Positions 10,947 through 18,563 of a stretch of 64,000 nt of DNA are shown piece after piece. The DNA is taken from positions 186,001 to 250,000 of the forward strand of contig NZ_VNIP01000003.1 in the NCBI RefSeq assembly GCF_008370325.1, written 5' to 3'. A program made the position numbers and the translations under genes. The notes under the pieces are model-generated. The model had not been told where the DNA came from. It saw only the letters and a list, made by a program, of their open reading frames with translations, and made no database searches. Position 1 is the first letter of the stretch, and every line of letters starts with the position of its first letter. The DNA is from Martinezella tropici (GTDB taxonomy: Bacteria > Pseudomonadota > Alphaproteobacteria > Rhizobiales > Rhizobiaceae).

Positions 10947-11807
10947 TTACAGTCCGTGTGTCCGGGGATAGGCGTTGCGCTCCGGAAAAACCCTGCCGGC
11001 AAGGCTTGCAGGCTTAGGCCGCCAGATCTCCACCCGCAATGGATAACCGGGCGCCGTATCGCTCGAATGTTCGCTGCCGCAATCACCGCCCGGGCAGGCC
11101 GAAAGAGCGCCGAGAAGATCAATCTCGGCGAAGAACTCGATGAAATCGCCAGGCCTCACCGGACTTGCCTTCATGAAATATTGAAAGGTGTCGCGCGTGA
11201 AACCGGTGCACATGAAGACGTTCAGCACGTCATGGACGTGAAACTCGGCTTCCTGGACCGAGATGTTCAGCTCCTTGGCGAGGGCGCGCGACAGGTTGGA
11301 ATGGCAGCAACGGTGATAATCGTCACCGTTCAGCAGCCGGTTTGTATAGGGATCGCAACGCGTGCCGATCACATCGTGGACGCCGGCTCCATCCGCATCG
11401 AAACCGTACCAGCCGAGCGTATCGTGGGTGATCGTCGCCATCGGCCGCAGGTAAGGCAGATTGCTCCATAACCTGTCCCCGACGCCGACATGTGTGCCGT
11501 GCAGCGCACGCGTCTTGCCGCTGAAAAACCGCTCCGAAAGATCATCGGCATTCCACAGATTGAGGTCTCCGACCTGCGAGCCATCCACGCCGACGATGCG
11601 AAAGAAATGCCCCTTCGGCACGCGAAAGCTGCCGCCGTCGCGCGGCGGCACGATGACGTCTTCTATCTTGGCCATATCCCGCCGCGCAGCACGCAGCACC
11701 TCCATATCGGCTGGCGGCAGCGTCCCGTTCGGATAGACAACGACGGGCGGCTTGCGGCGCCGCTCCTCGGCATCCGCGGGAACAGGCATATCGAAAAGAT
11801 TGTCCAT
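10947..11807 (-). CDS. DUF1989 (urea-carboxylase-associated family) protein
   Basis: A 286-residue DUF1989-family protein. Typical features are FFRIVGVDGSQVGDLNLWNA, GDRLWSNLPYL, the Cys-containing DVLNVFMCTGFT and the late CPGGDCG metal-ligand-like motif. Relatives sit next to urea/guanidine carboxylases, and some members act as two-subunit carboxyguanidine deiminases. Here there is only one copy and no carboxylase, so the substrate is unknown. It is divergent from a GcvA-type LysR gene 126 bases away, which probably controls it. Confidence 0.82.
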   Translation of the reverse strand: MDNLFDMPVPADAEERRRKPPVVVYPNGTLPPADMEVLRAARRDMAKIEDVIVPPRDGGSFRVPKGHFFRIVGVDGSQVGDLNLWNADDLSERFFSGKTRALHGTHVGVGDRLWSNLPYLRPMATITHDTLGWYGFDADGAGVHDVIGTRCDPYTNRLLNGDDYHRCCHSNLSRALAKELNISVQEAEFHVHDVLNVFMCTGFTRDTFQYFMKASPVRPGDFIEFFAEIDLLGALSACPGGDCGSEHSSDTAPGYPLRVEIWRPKPASLAGRVFPERNAYPRTHGL

Positions 11808-11907
11808 AGCGACGTTTCATTCCTTACCGATCTAGAGCCGAACCATTCGTTTGCCTGCAATGTAAGGATATAAAGCCTCCGCGCAACGTCGATTGCGCTT
11901 GTGCTTT

Positions 11908-11926
11908 GGCTAAGTCCTACTTAGCC
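11908..11926. promoter_or_regulatory. Palindromic operator at the DUF1989/LysR divergent promoter
   Basis: GGCTAAGT-CCT-ACTTAGCC is a perfect 8-bp-arm inverted repeat. It contains the T-N11-A pattern of LysR-type sites. It ends 7 bases before the LysR start codon, which fits autoregulation plus control of the divergent gene. Confidence 0.6.
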
Positions 11927-11933
11927 TTGAGGG

Positions 11934-12818
11934 ATGCGACATATCCCACTTGCCTCCCTTCGCGCCTTCGAGGCCGCCATCCGTCATGAGAGCTTCGCCA
12001 AAGCGGCGAGCGAGCTCAATCTCACGGCTGCGGGCGTAAGCCAGCATGTGCGCACAGTGGAGGGATGGCTTGATATCAAGCTCTTTACGCGCCATGCCCG
12101 TGGCGTGACGGCGACGATGGCGGGCCGAGAATTCGGAACAGCGGTTGCAAACGGCCTTGGACATATCGAGATCGCGGCTCGACGGTTGAAGCTGGACGGC
12201 AATGAGAGGCCCGTCAGCGTCGCATGCATTGCTTCCGTCGCCACCCGCTGGCTGATACCGCGATTACCTGAATTCAGGAAGGAACACCCCGAGATCCATA
12301 TCAATATCGTCTACGCACTCGATGCGAGGACGCCGGAAGCAGCGAGCGTCGATCTGCTGATACGCCATGGCCCAAAACCCGGCGCAAACGCCATCTCGCT
12401 TCTGACCGCGGAAACGAGGCCGACCTGCGCGGCGGAATACGAGCATCGTCATGGCCCGATCAGGAAGCCGGCCGATCTTCTCGATCTGGATCTGTTGCAC
12501 GATGAGACGACAACAGCCTGGACACGCTGGTTCGCCCTCGAGGGCATCCGCCAGTCTCCCAAACCTGGCCCGATCTTTGCCGATTTCAGCCTGATGATCG
12601 GTTCCGTCATCGGGGGACAGGGCATTGGTCTTTGCCCGACCGCGCTCATTGCCGAGGAGCTGGCCAATGGAACGCTGGTTACCCTGTTCGATACGCCGTC
12701 GGATACGGAAAAATCCTATTGGCTGCTCGAGGCCAGCCGACTTTCCGATGAGGCGCAAATCTTTCGCGAATGGCTGATTGCCGCCAATGGCCAAGCCGTT
12801 TCGGCGACGGATCTGTGA
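11934..12818 (+). CDS. LysR-family regulator, GcvA-like
   Basis: A 294-residue LysR-type regulator. The N-terminal winged helix reads LRAFEAAIRHESFAKAASEL, then a second helix with VSQHVRTVE. The effector domain follows (PVSVACIASVATRWLIPRL), typical of the GcvA/AmpR subgroup. ATG 11934 fits the family start, although the nearby GAGGG is almost touching it. It is divergent from the DUF1989 gene with a perfect palindrome between them. Confidence 0.88.
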   Translation: MRHIPLASLRAFEAAIRHESFAKAASELNLTAAGVSQHVRTVEGWLDIKLFTRHARGVTATMAGREFGTAVANGLGHIEIAARRLKLDGNERPVSVACIASVATRWLIPRLPEFRKEHPEIHINIVYALDARTPEAASVDLLIRHGPKPGANAISLLTAETRPTCAAEYEHRHGPIRKPADLLDLDLLHDETTTAWTRWFALEGIRQSPKPGPIFADFSLMIGSVIGGQGIGLCPTALIAEELANGTLVTLFDTPSDTEKSYWLLEASRLSDEAQIFREWLIAANGQAVSATDL

Positions 12819-12832
12819 ATAGCGCGATTGGA

Positions 12833-12856
12833 GCAATTCCAGGGCCTAGGAATTGC
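12833..12856. repeat. Inverted repeat after the LysR gene
   Basis: GCAATTCC and GGAATTGC flank an 8-base centre. The arms match the outer arms of the RIME-like element at 39.7 kb, so this may be a decayed partial copy. It could also work as a weak terminator. Confidence 0.4.
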
Positions 12857-12889
12857 CGGATAAATGGATGATGACGTTCGTCAGATGCG

Positions 12890-12938
12890 CATCCAATATC
12901 CGGTTTGGGGCCGCGAGCGGAAAGTCCGCTATTGGATG
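12890..12938. repeat. Nested palindrome between convergent LysR and AraC genes
   Basis: Outer arms CATCCAATA and TATTGGATG enclose an inner hairpin AGCGGA-AAG-TCCGCT that abuts the right arm. It can fold as a branched stem. There is no U-run. It may be a repeat element or a bidirectional terminator. Confidence 0.4.
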
Positions 12939-13027
12939 TCAGAAAGACAAATCGGCCCGGAGAGAATGCCGAACCTGAACGCATAGCAATCGTTTGACGT
13001 AGCGCCAGATCTCATCTCATATCGCCT

Positions 13028-13861
13028 TCAGTTGGAGCGCGGCGACCGGTCGGCAGATTGGCTTGAGAAATAGCGTGCGGGCGTGGTGCCGAGCGCCTTC
13101 TTGAACATCACGATGAAGGCGGTCGGCGACTCGTAGCCGAGATCGCTCGAGACCCTCTGTACCGACGCGCCGCTGGCCAGTTCGCGCAAGGCGATGACAA
13201 GATGCAACTGGCGCCGCCACCGGCCGAATGTCAGTCCGGTTTCCTCGACCATCAGCCGCTTGAGGGATCGCTCGCTCATAGCGACATGTGCCGCCCAGTC
13301 GGCAAGTGTGCGGCGATCGCTTGGGTCATCCGTCAAGGCAGCGGTGATCGCGTTGATCTTGGGATGATGGGATGCGGGCAGCGACAGCGCCTCTATCGGC
13401 ATCTGCACCAGTTCGTCAAGCATGACCCTGACCAGACGCTCAATATGTTCATTCCCGGCAAAATTGACCGGCACATCTGCCAGGCGCAGGATCATCTCAC
13501 GCAGCATCGGCGAGACAGAAAGGGTGCAGCACTCCATAGGCAGCGCCGCTGCGCCGGGCTCGACGAACAGGTAGGAGAGATGGGCGTTGGACGTGGCCTG
13601 GTTGCTGTGAAGAATGCCCCCCGGTATCCAGACGCCGCAATCCGGTGGAACAATCCAGAGGGCTTTCTCCGTCCTGCAGGTGACGGCGCCGTGCAGGGCC
13701 ATGACAAGCTGTCCCTGGCGATGCTGGTGCAGAGGCACTTCGGCCTTGTACTGGCTGAAGTCGAGACGCACGGCGAATGCCGTGCGATCCAGACTATCGG
13801 GATCGCACTCAGCATAACAGCTCAACAACGCTTCGGAAGATTGGCCTGATTTAGAGATCAT
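13028..13861 (-). CDS. AraC-family regulator with cupin sensor domain
   Basis: A 277-residue AraC-type regulator. The N-terminal cupin-like domain has HQHRQGQLVMALHGAV and PPDCGVWIPGGILHS (about residues 41-82). The C-terminal pair of helix-turn-helices runs from about 180 to 268, with VQRVSSDLGYESPTAFIVMF as the second. It is divergent from the NmrA-like gene, a common arrangement in which the regulator controls the neighbouring reductase. The effector is unknown. Confidence 0.88.
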   Translation of the reverse strand: MISKSGQSSEALLSCYAECDPDSLDRTAFAVRLDFSQYKAEVPLHQHRQGQLVMALHGAVTCRTEKALWIVPPDCGVWIPGGILHSNQATSNAHLSYLFVEPGAAALPMECCTLSVSPMLREMILRLADVPVNFAGNEHIERLVRVMLDELVQMPIEALSLPASHHPKINAITAALTDDPSDRRTLADWAAHVAMSERSLKRLMVEETGLTFGRWRRQLHLVIALRELASGASVQRVSSDLGYESPTAFIVMFKKALGTTPARYFSSQSADRSPRSN

Positions 13862-13935
13862 GTGGCATTATCTCCAAATTCGCCAGGTCTGCAATGGGCT
13901 ACCGTTCAGTGATCAATCATGGAACGGAGTGTGTT

Positions 13936-14901
13936 ATGAGAATTGCTGTCGTTGGTGCAACGGGACGAGTTGGGGACAAGCTTACCCGAACCCTTTTGAG
14001 CGCCGGGCATCAGGTAAGAGCCCTGTCCAGAGGTGGTCCGGCGCTGGAAGAGCTGGTTTCGCTCGGCGCAGAGCCCTTCATCGGAAGCTTTGATAGTGGG
14101 ACGGGTGATCTCCACGCATTTTTCCGCGATGTCGATGCCGCGTTTCTGATGGTCAAGACAGACTGGAACAAGATCAAGACAGACTGGAACGACTTCGAGG
14201 GTCACTATCCCGTCGTGGCCCAGCGTTTTGTCGATGCGCTTGAAAAGTCCGACGTCAAGCTGGCCGTGAGCCTGACCGCCATGGGGTCCGAGGTCAACGC
14301 GAAGACCGGCCATTTCAAGGGCTTCCACCATCTCGACACCAAGCTCAACGAACTGGGCTCGATCGATCTGGTTCACCTGCGTGGCGCCTGGTTCATGGAA
14401 GATACGGTTCAGTGGATCAGGCCGGTTGCTAGATATGGCCGCATTGGGTGGTCCTGCCTGCCGGATCTGAAGATGCCATGGGTGGCAATTGATGACATTG
14501 CATGCCTGGCTGCCAGGGAACTGACCAATCCAAGAGGCAGACACCGGGTCAACCTTGAGGTCGGCTCTGAGGACATCTCCATGAATGACCTGGCCGCGAT
14601 CATCAGCGCTCAGATCGGCAAGCCGGTCGACTATCGCTACATCGATACGAAGCGCGAAGAGGTGAAAGCCGAATTCATCGGGCGGTTCGGGACGCCGGAA
14701 AGATGGCATTACGACGTACTTACGACTGAAGCCCTGAACAGCGGCCTCGTCAAGTTCCACGGGCAGCATGAGGATCGCCCGCAACTGCCGACGACGATGG
14801 AAGCGTTCATCCGCGACGTCTGGAAGCCAAGCTACCTGGCAAACGGGGCGCCCCTGGAAGATGAGCAGGAGACCTTTGCTCTGTGGTGTGCGAAGGACTA
14901 A
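13936..14901 (+). CDS. NmrA-like NAD(P)-binding protein
   Basis: A 321-residue atypical short-chain dehydrogenase of the NmrA/isoflavone-reductase-like group. The N-terminal nucleotide site is IAVVGATGRVGDKL. ATG 13936 is preceded by GGAG. Members act as NAD(P)H-dependent reductases or redox sensors, and the substrate cannot be read here. There is a 21-bp-period tandem duplication near residues 73-87 giving KTDWNKIKTDWND. It is divergent from the AraC gene. Confidence 0.82.
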   Translation: MRIAVVGATGRVGDKLTRTLLSAGHQVRALSRGGPALEELVSLGAEPFIGSFDSGTGDLHAFFRDVDAAFLMVKTDWNKIKTDWNDFEGHYPVVAQRFVDALEKSDVKLAVSLTAMGSEVNAKTGHFKGFHHLDTKLNELGSIDLVHLRGAWFMEDTVQWIRPVARYGRIGWSCLPDLKMPWVAIDDIACLAARELTNPRGRHRVNLEVGSEDISMNDLAAIISAQIGKPVDYRYIDTKREEVKAEFIGRFGTPERWHYDVLTTEALNSGLVKFHGQHEDRPQLPTTMEAFIRDVWKPSYLANGAPLEDEQETFALWCAKD

Positions 14902-14908
14902 CCCCCTC

Positions 14909-14934
14909 GCAGGCAGCTCATTCCGGCTGCCTGC
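14909..14934 (+). terminator. Terminator-like hairpin after the NmrA-like gene
   Basis: GCAGGCAGC pairs with GCTGCCTGC around an 8-base loop just after the stop codon, without a U-run. A second perfect hairpin, AGCGTCGGC/GCCGACGCT, follows at 14944-14966. The rest of the roughly 290-base gap up to 15191 shows no gene. Confidence 0.5.
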
Positions 14935-15191
14935 AGTATCCTTAGCGTCGGCCTATAGCCGACGCTGACGAAGCGATATGACCAGGGGAATGACAGCTTC
15001 CAGGCGGCCCCGCGAACCGCTGTCCGAAATGGACGCACAGAGCCGCCATAACAATCCGAGATATGAACGCCAACTCCGGGCCGGAAGCGGAAATAAATTC
15101 CGATCCCGCGCAATAGGTGCAGTCCCTAGGGCAGGATTTGAACCAACGATCGCCGCCGAGCGCGAGATATTTGCGCCAGGTGCCGATACCC

Positions 15192-16196
15192 TCAAAGACT
15201 TTCAGGAGTAATGGTCAGAAAACGGACCGGTTCGGGATCGACGTCGGTATCGATCAAACCCAGCCGCTTCAGGGTCAGGTCGATGGCACGGCGGGCCTGA
15301 ACTTCCGGAGCCTGATCGAGAACGATCGTCATCAAGCGCTCTTTGAGATAGCTGCGCGTGGCATCGGATAGTTCATGGCCGACCCAGAAGACGGGTCGCT
15401 TACGGTGCCGGTGCAGAACCGTGGCGATGGCGGCGTTGTCGCCGCCGGCGCTATAGAGGCCGGCAATATCGGGGTATTTGGCAAAGGCGCTCGTCAGCAG
15501 TTCCATCGTCTTCATCTCGTCGTCCTCGTCGAACATGACCTCGGCGAAGCGATGGGCTGGATTGGCATCCGCAGATAAGTAGTTGGAAAATCCGCGGATG
15601 CGCGCCTTGTGGTTCTCGTAAGCGCCGCTGTGGCACAGCGCGACGAAGGTGCCGGAGATGCCGGCCTGCATGCGCGCCATGTAGAAAGCGGCGGTGCGGC
15701 CGGCGGCCTCGTTATCGATCCCGACATAGGCGAGTTCCGGCGCCGGCCGCGTCATGATCTGCACGACGGGAATGCCGCCGGCGGCGGCCTTGCGGACACT
15801 GCCGACCACATCGGGATGATCAGGCGCAACGACGATCAGGGCCGAACGACGTGCCTGCGGATTGGCGATATGACGCGAGAAATCGGCGGGATCGTCCTCG
15901 CGCGCAAAGGTCCGCTGGATCTGGATATCCTTGTCGAGCAAGGCGGCGATGCGCTCGAAGGCGCGATTGAGCCTCGAGTAGAAATAGGTTTCAGGCCGGA
16001 GCAGCACGACCTCGATGCGCACCAGACCGTGCCTGGCGCCGGCAAGCGGCGCGCGATAGCCGAGCCGCTTGGCCGCAATGAAGATCTTCTCCGCCGTCTC
16101 CGGCAACACGTTGCCGCGCCCGTTCAGCGCGCGCTCGACCGTCGCAGCTCCCACACCCGCGGCAGCCGCCACATCCTTCAGCGTAACCTTGGCCAC
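15192..16196 (-). CDS. LacI-family transcriptional regulator
   Basis: A 334-residue LacI-type regulator: a helix-turn-helix VTLKDVAAAAGVGAATVERALN at the N-terminus and a periplasmic-binding-protein-like sensor domain. I chose GTG 16196 (preceded by GAGGGG) over TTG 16214 because it places the HTH at the usual position. It uses VER instead of the common VSR in the recognition helix. No sugar genes are adjacent, so its regulon lies elsewhere. It is 71 bases downstream of a same-strand LysR gene. Confidence 0.85.
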   Translation of the reverse strand: MAKVTLKDVAAAAGVGAATVERALNGRGNVLPETAEKIFIAAKRLGYRAPLAGARHGLVRIEVVLLRPETYFYSRLNRAFERIAALLDKDIQIQRTFAREDDPADFSRHIANPQARRSALIVVAPDHPDVVGSVRKAAAGGIPVVQIMTRPAPELAYVGIDNEAAGRTAAFYMARMQAGISGTFVALCHSGAYENHKARIRGFSNYLSADANPAHRFAEVMFDEDDEMKTMELLTSAFAKYPDIAGLYSAGGDNAAIATVLHRHRKRPVFWVGHELSDATRSYLKERLMTIVLDQAPEVQARRAIDLTLKRLGLIDTDVDPEPVRFLTITPESL

Positions 16197-16218
16197 TCGC
16201 CCCTCGCCCTCCAAACCG

Positions 16219-16234
16219 ATGATCAGAATTGATC
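16219..16234. promoter_or_regulatory. Repeated TGATCA motif upstream of the LacI gene
   Basis: TGATCA occurs twice, 4 bases apart, about 23 bases upstream of GTG 16196. It may be an autoregulatory operator, but TGATCA is itself palindromic and short, so the support is weak. Confidence 0.3.
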
Positions 16235-16267
16235 ATAGATTCGCGAGCAACGAAAGAGGATCGACCG

Positions 16268-17152
16268 TTAGCCGAAGCGAGCCACGAGAAAGTCGATAGC
16301 ACTGCGCAACATTGCCGTCGGACGCCGATCCGGCGCATAGACCAGATGCATCGGCGTGGGCTTGTAAGACCATTGCGGCAGCACCGGCTCAAGCCGGCCG
16401 GCATCGAGATCGGCTGCGAGCAGCAATTCCGGCTGCAGCACGATACCGGCTCCATGCAGAGCGGCAACGCGCAGAGCCCCGCCCTGGTTCGTGGTGAACC
16501 GGCCCCTTATGGCGATTTCGCGGGTTTCTCCCTCGGGACCGACGAGATGCCAGCGGCCCTGCAGGCGCCAGTAGGAATGGCCGAGGCATAGATGATTGGC
16601 GAGATCCTCGGGGGTTTGCGGCCTGCCGCAACGGTCCAGATAATCCGGCGACGCCGCGAGAATGCGCCGATAGGGCTTCAGCGGGCGAGCGACGAGATTG
16701 GTATCCGTCAGCTCGCCGATATGGAAGCCGAGTTCATATCCCTCGCCGATCAGATCATGCGGATTGTTGTCGAGCGCCAGGTCGACGCTGACTTCGAGAT
16801 TCTCATGCAAATAGTCGACAAGCGCCGGCACGAGGCTTTGCGTCCCGAAGCTGACGGGTGCTACCAGCCGCAAGCGCCCGCGCGGAGCCGATTGCAGTTC
16901 GGATGCCGAAGATTCGGCCAGTTCCACCTCCGCCAGCACCGTCTTGCAGCGCTCGTAATAAAGCTTGCCGACCTCTGTCAGTTGATGACGACGCGTCGTG
17001 CGGTGAAGCAGGCGCGCGCCGAGCCGTTGCTCGATCGTCTTGATATGTTTGGCAACCATGGCTGACGACACCTGGCTGATGTCGGCTGCGGCGGCAAAGC
17101 TGCCATGCTCGACCACTCTGACGAACATCGCCATGCCGGCCAATTTGTCCAC
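16268..17152 (-). CDS. LysR-family transcriptional regulator
   Basis: A LysR-type regulator of 294 residues from GTG 17152 (VDKLAGMAMFVRVVEHGSF). This start matches the family pattern better than upstream codons. The HTH is FAAAADISQVSSAMVAKHIK. The effector domain is of the type controlling single oxidoreductases or tautomerases. It is divergent from the 4-OT-like gene, with a perfect ACCTATAGGT palindrome in the gap. Confidence 0.88.
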   Translation of the reverse strand: MDKLAGMAMFVRVVEHGSFAAAADISQVSSAMVAKHIKTIEQRLGARLLHRTTRRHQLTEVGKLYYERCKTVLAEVELAESSASELQSAPRGRLRLVAPVSFGTQSLVPALVDYLHENLEVSVDLALDNNPHDLIGEGYELGFHIGELTDTNLVARPLKPYRRILAASPDYLDRCGRPQTPEDLANHLCLGHSYWRLQGRWHLVGPEGETREIAIRGRFTTNQGGALRVAALHGAGIVLQPELLLAADLDAGRLEPVLPQWSYKPTPMHLVYAPDRRPTAMLRSAIDFLVARFG

Positions 17153-17160
17153 GATTGCAT

Positions 17161-17170
17161 ACCTATAGGT
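17161..17170. promoter_or_regulatory. Short palindrome upstream of the LysR gene
   Basis: ACCTATAGGT is a perfect 10-bp palindrome 8 bases before the LysR GTG, in the gap shared with the tautomerase gene. It is a candidate LysR site, but short. Confidence 0.35.
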
Positions 17171-17280
17171 TTGGAGTGAAGCAAATCGTAGCGTATTTAT
17201 CACCCACTGGTTTTGCAAGATAGTCCGTGGCGCCTGAGGTCAGGCCGCAATCTATCGCCATAATCCATCAAGGAGTCACC

Positions 17281-17466
17281 ATGCCCATCCTGCGCTTGGA
17301 AATGCATCCCGGACGCACACAGGACCAGAAACGCGCCTTCGTTCGCGAAGCGACCAGGGTCGCCGTCGAAACGCTCGTCTGCCCGCCAGAATCGGTGGAA
17401 ATCATCATTACCGAGATCTCGAAGGATTCCTGGGCAACAGCGGGCAAACTGAAATCCGATAATTGA
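17281..17466 (+). CDS. 4-oxalocrotonate tautomerase-like protein
   Basis: A 61-residue tautomerase-superfamily subunit. ATG 17281 follows GGAG by 6 bases and is followed by Pro (MPILRLEMHPGRT), giving the catalytic N-terminal Pro-1 after Met removal. These proteins form hexamers of 4-OT subunits and tautomerise 2-hydroxydienoates or related enols. The physiological substrate is unknown. It is divergent from the LysR gene, its likely regulator. Confidence 0.85.
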   Translation: MPILRLEMHPGRTQDQKRAFVREATRVAVETLVCPPESVEIIITEISKDSWATAGKLKSDN

Positions 17467-17506
17467 TCCGATTTCATGATGATGGCCTGGCGATCGTAAC
17501 TGACCG

Positions 17507-17773
17507 TCAGGCCTCGTCCGGCATCAGGCGCCGGCGCCCCCAGGTTTCGGCCCAATCCATCAGACGCACCATCTCCTGCCTAAGGGCGTGGGAACGGATG
17601 ATGTCGGCTGCGTGGTTCGGATTGGTGCGCGGGTTGTAGAATGTGCTGATCTCTTCGCCACTCTCCCGCCGCGCCGCCTCCAGGCGGGATTTCACGTCCT
17701 CGACTTCGGCCTTCACCGCAAAGTACCGCTTCATGACCTCGACAAGGTCGCGGTCGCTTGCATTCATTTCCAT
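17507..17773 (-). CDS. Small helical protein of unknown function
   Basis: An 88-residue hydrophilic protein, not recognised. ATG 17773 has GGCGGAG 5 bases upstream, which supports it as real. The sequence is highly charged and helical (about 10-40, EVMKRYFAVKAEVEDVKSRL) with a second helix near 60-80 containing MDWAETWGRRR. There is no signal peptide or membrane segment. It lies convergent to the tautomerase gene. Confidence 0.6.
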   Translation of the reverse strand: MEMNASDRDLVEVMKRYFAVKAEVEDVKSRLEAARRESGEEISTFYNPRTNPNHAADIIRSHALRQEMVRLMDWAETWGRRRLMPDEA

Positions 17774-17916
17774 ACATACTCCGCCTTACTAATTTTAGCT
17801 CCTTGCAATGATCCGATTCGAATGGCGAAATCTAGGTCATTGTTTAGCCGGCAGAGGAGTTGGCCGGCGAAAGCCTCTTCGACCGAGTCAGGACATGCAT
17901 GGAGGGTGCGGCTGAT

Positions 17917-18396
17917 TTACGACCAGTTTTCCTTGACCGACTGCATCACCACATTGGTGGATGTGCTGGCCACGAAAGGAAGGCTGGAAATTTTTTCGCC
18001 AAGTACGATGCGGTAGCGGCGAATGTCCGATGTCCGCACCTTGAGGAGATAGTCGAAGCGACCGGCGATCATGTGGCACTCTTCGATTTCCTTGATCTTC
18101 TTGACGGCATTGTTGAAGCTGAGCAAAGCTTCCTCGCGGGTATCGGTCAGCTTCACTTCGGCAAAGGCGACGTGATCGAGGCCGAGCTTGATCGGATTGA
18201 GTATGGCCTTGAAGCCATCGATATAGCCGGAATCGATCAATTTCTTCAGGCGTGCCTGGCATGGAGTTTTGGAAAGACCGACCCGTTCGGAAAGCTCGGT
18301 GATCGACATGCGGCCGTCCTCGACCAGCGCGTCGAGGATCTTTTGATCGAATTGGTCAATTTCACTGGATTTGGTCATTTTAGCAGGCATTCCCAT
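17917..18396 (-). CDS. putR: Lrp/AsnC-family regulator, probable PutR
   Basis: A feast/famine regulator of up to 159 residues. The N-terminal HTH is ALVEDGRMSITELSERVGLS, then TPCQARLKKL. The C-terminal RAM ligand domain includes FDYLLKVRTSDIRRYR. It is divergent from putA. In rhizobia and Agrobacterium this arrangement is PutR, which activates putA in response to proline. The start is uncertain: ATG 18396, 18390 and 18378 (MTKSSEIDQ) are all in frame and none has a strong ribosome site. Confidence 0.85.
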   Translation of the reverse strand: MGMPAKMTKSSEIDQFDQKILDALVEDGRMSITELSERVGLSKTPCQARLKKLIDSGYIDGFKAILNPIKLGLDHVAFAEVKLTDTREEALLSFNNAVKKIKEIEECHMIAGRFDYLLKVRTSDIRRYRIVLGEKISSLPFVASTSTNVVMQSVKENWS

Positions 18397-18563
18397 TTGA
18401 AATAGACGCTATTGAAGTTCAATATGACTGGAAAGCCGCAGTTTCAAGGCGGAACGCTTTTCTGGAATGAAGTATGTTCCCGATCGAAGCAACGGGAGGG
18501 CCGCGTGTGGCAATCATTAAGGCTCACTCAAAGCCATCGGGACCCTTGCACCTTGAGGTTATC

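Noticed and set aside
15134..15144. GGATTTGAACC, the reverse complement of a tRNA T-loop, within the gap before the LacI gene
   Set aside because: Neither an acceptor stem nor anticodon and D arms can be folded around it. The T stem itself mispairs. At most it is a tRNA remnant.
18464..18480. GGAA-N9-TTCC palindrome between putR and putA
   Set aside because: Only 4-bp arms, and unlike the GGAAT-N5-ATTCC mur operators. It could be chance.
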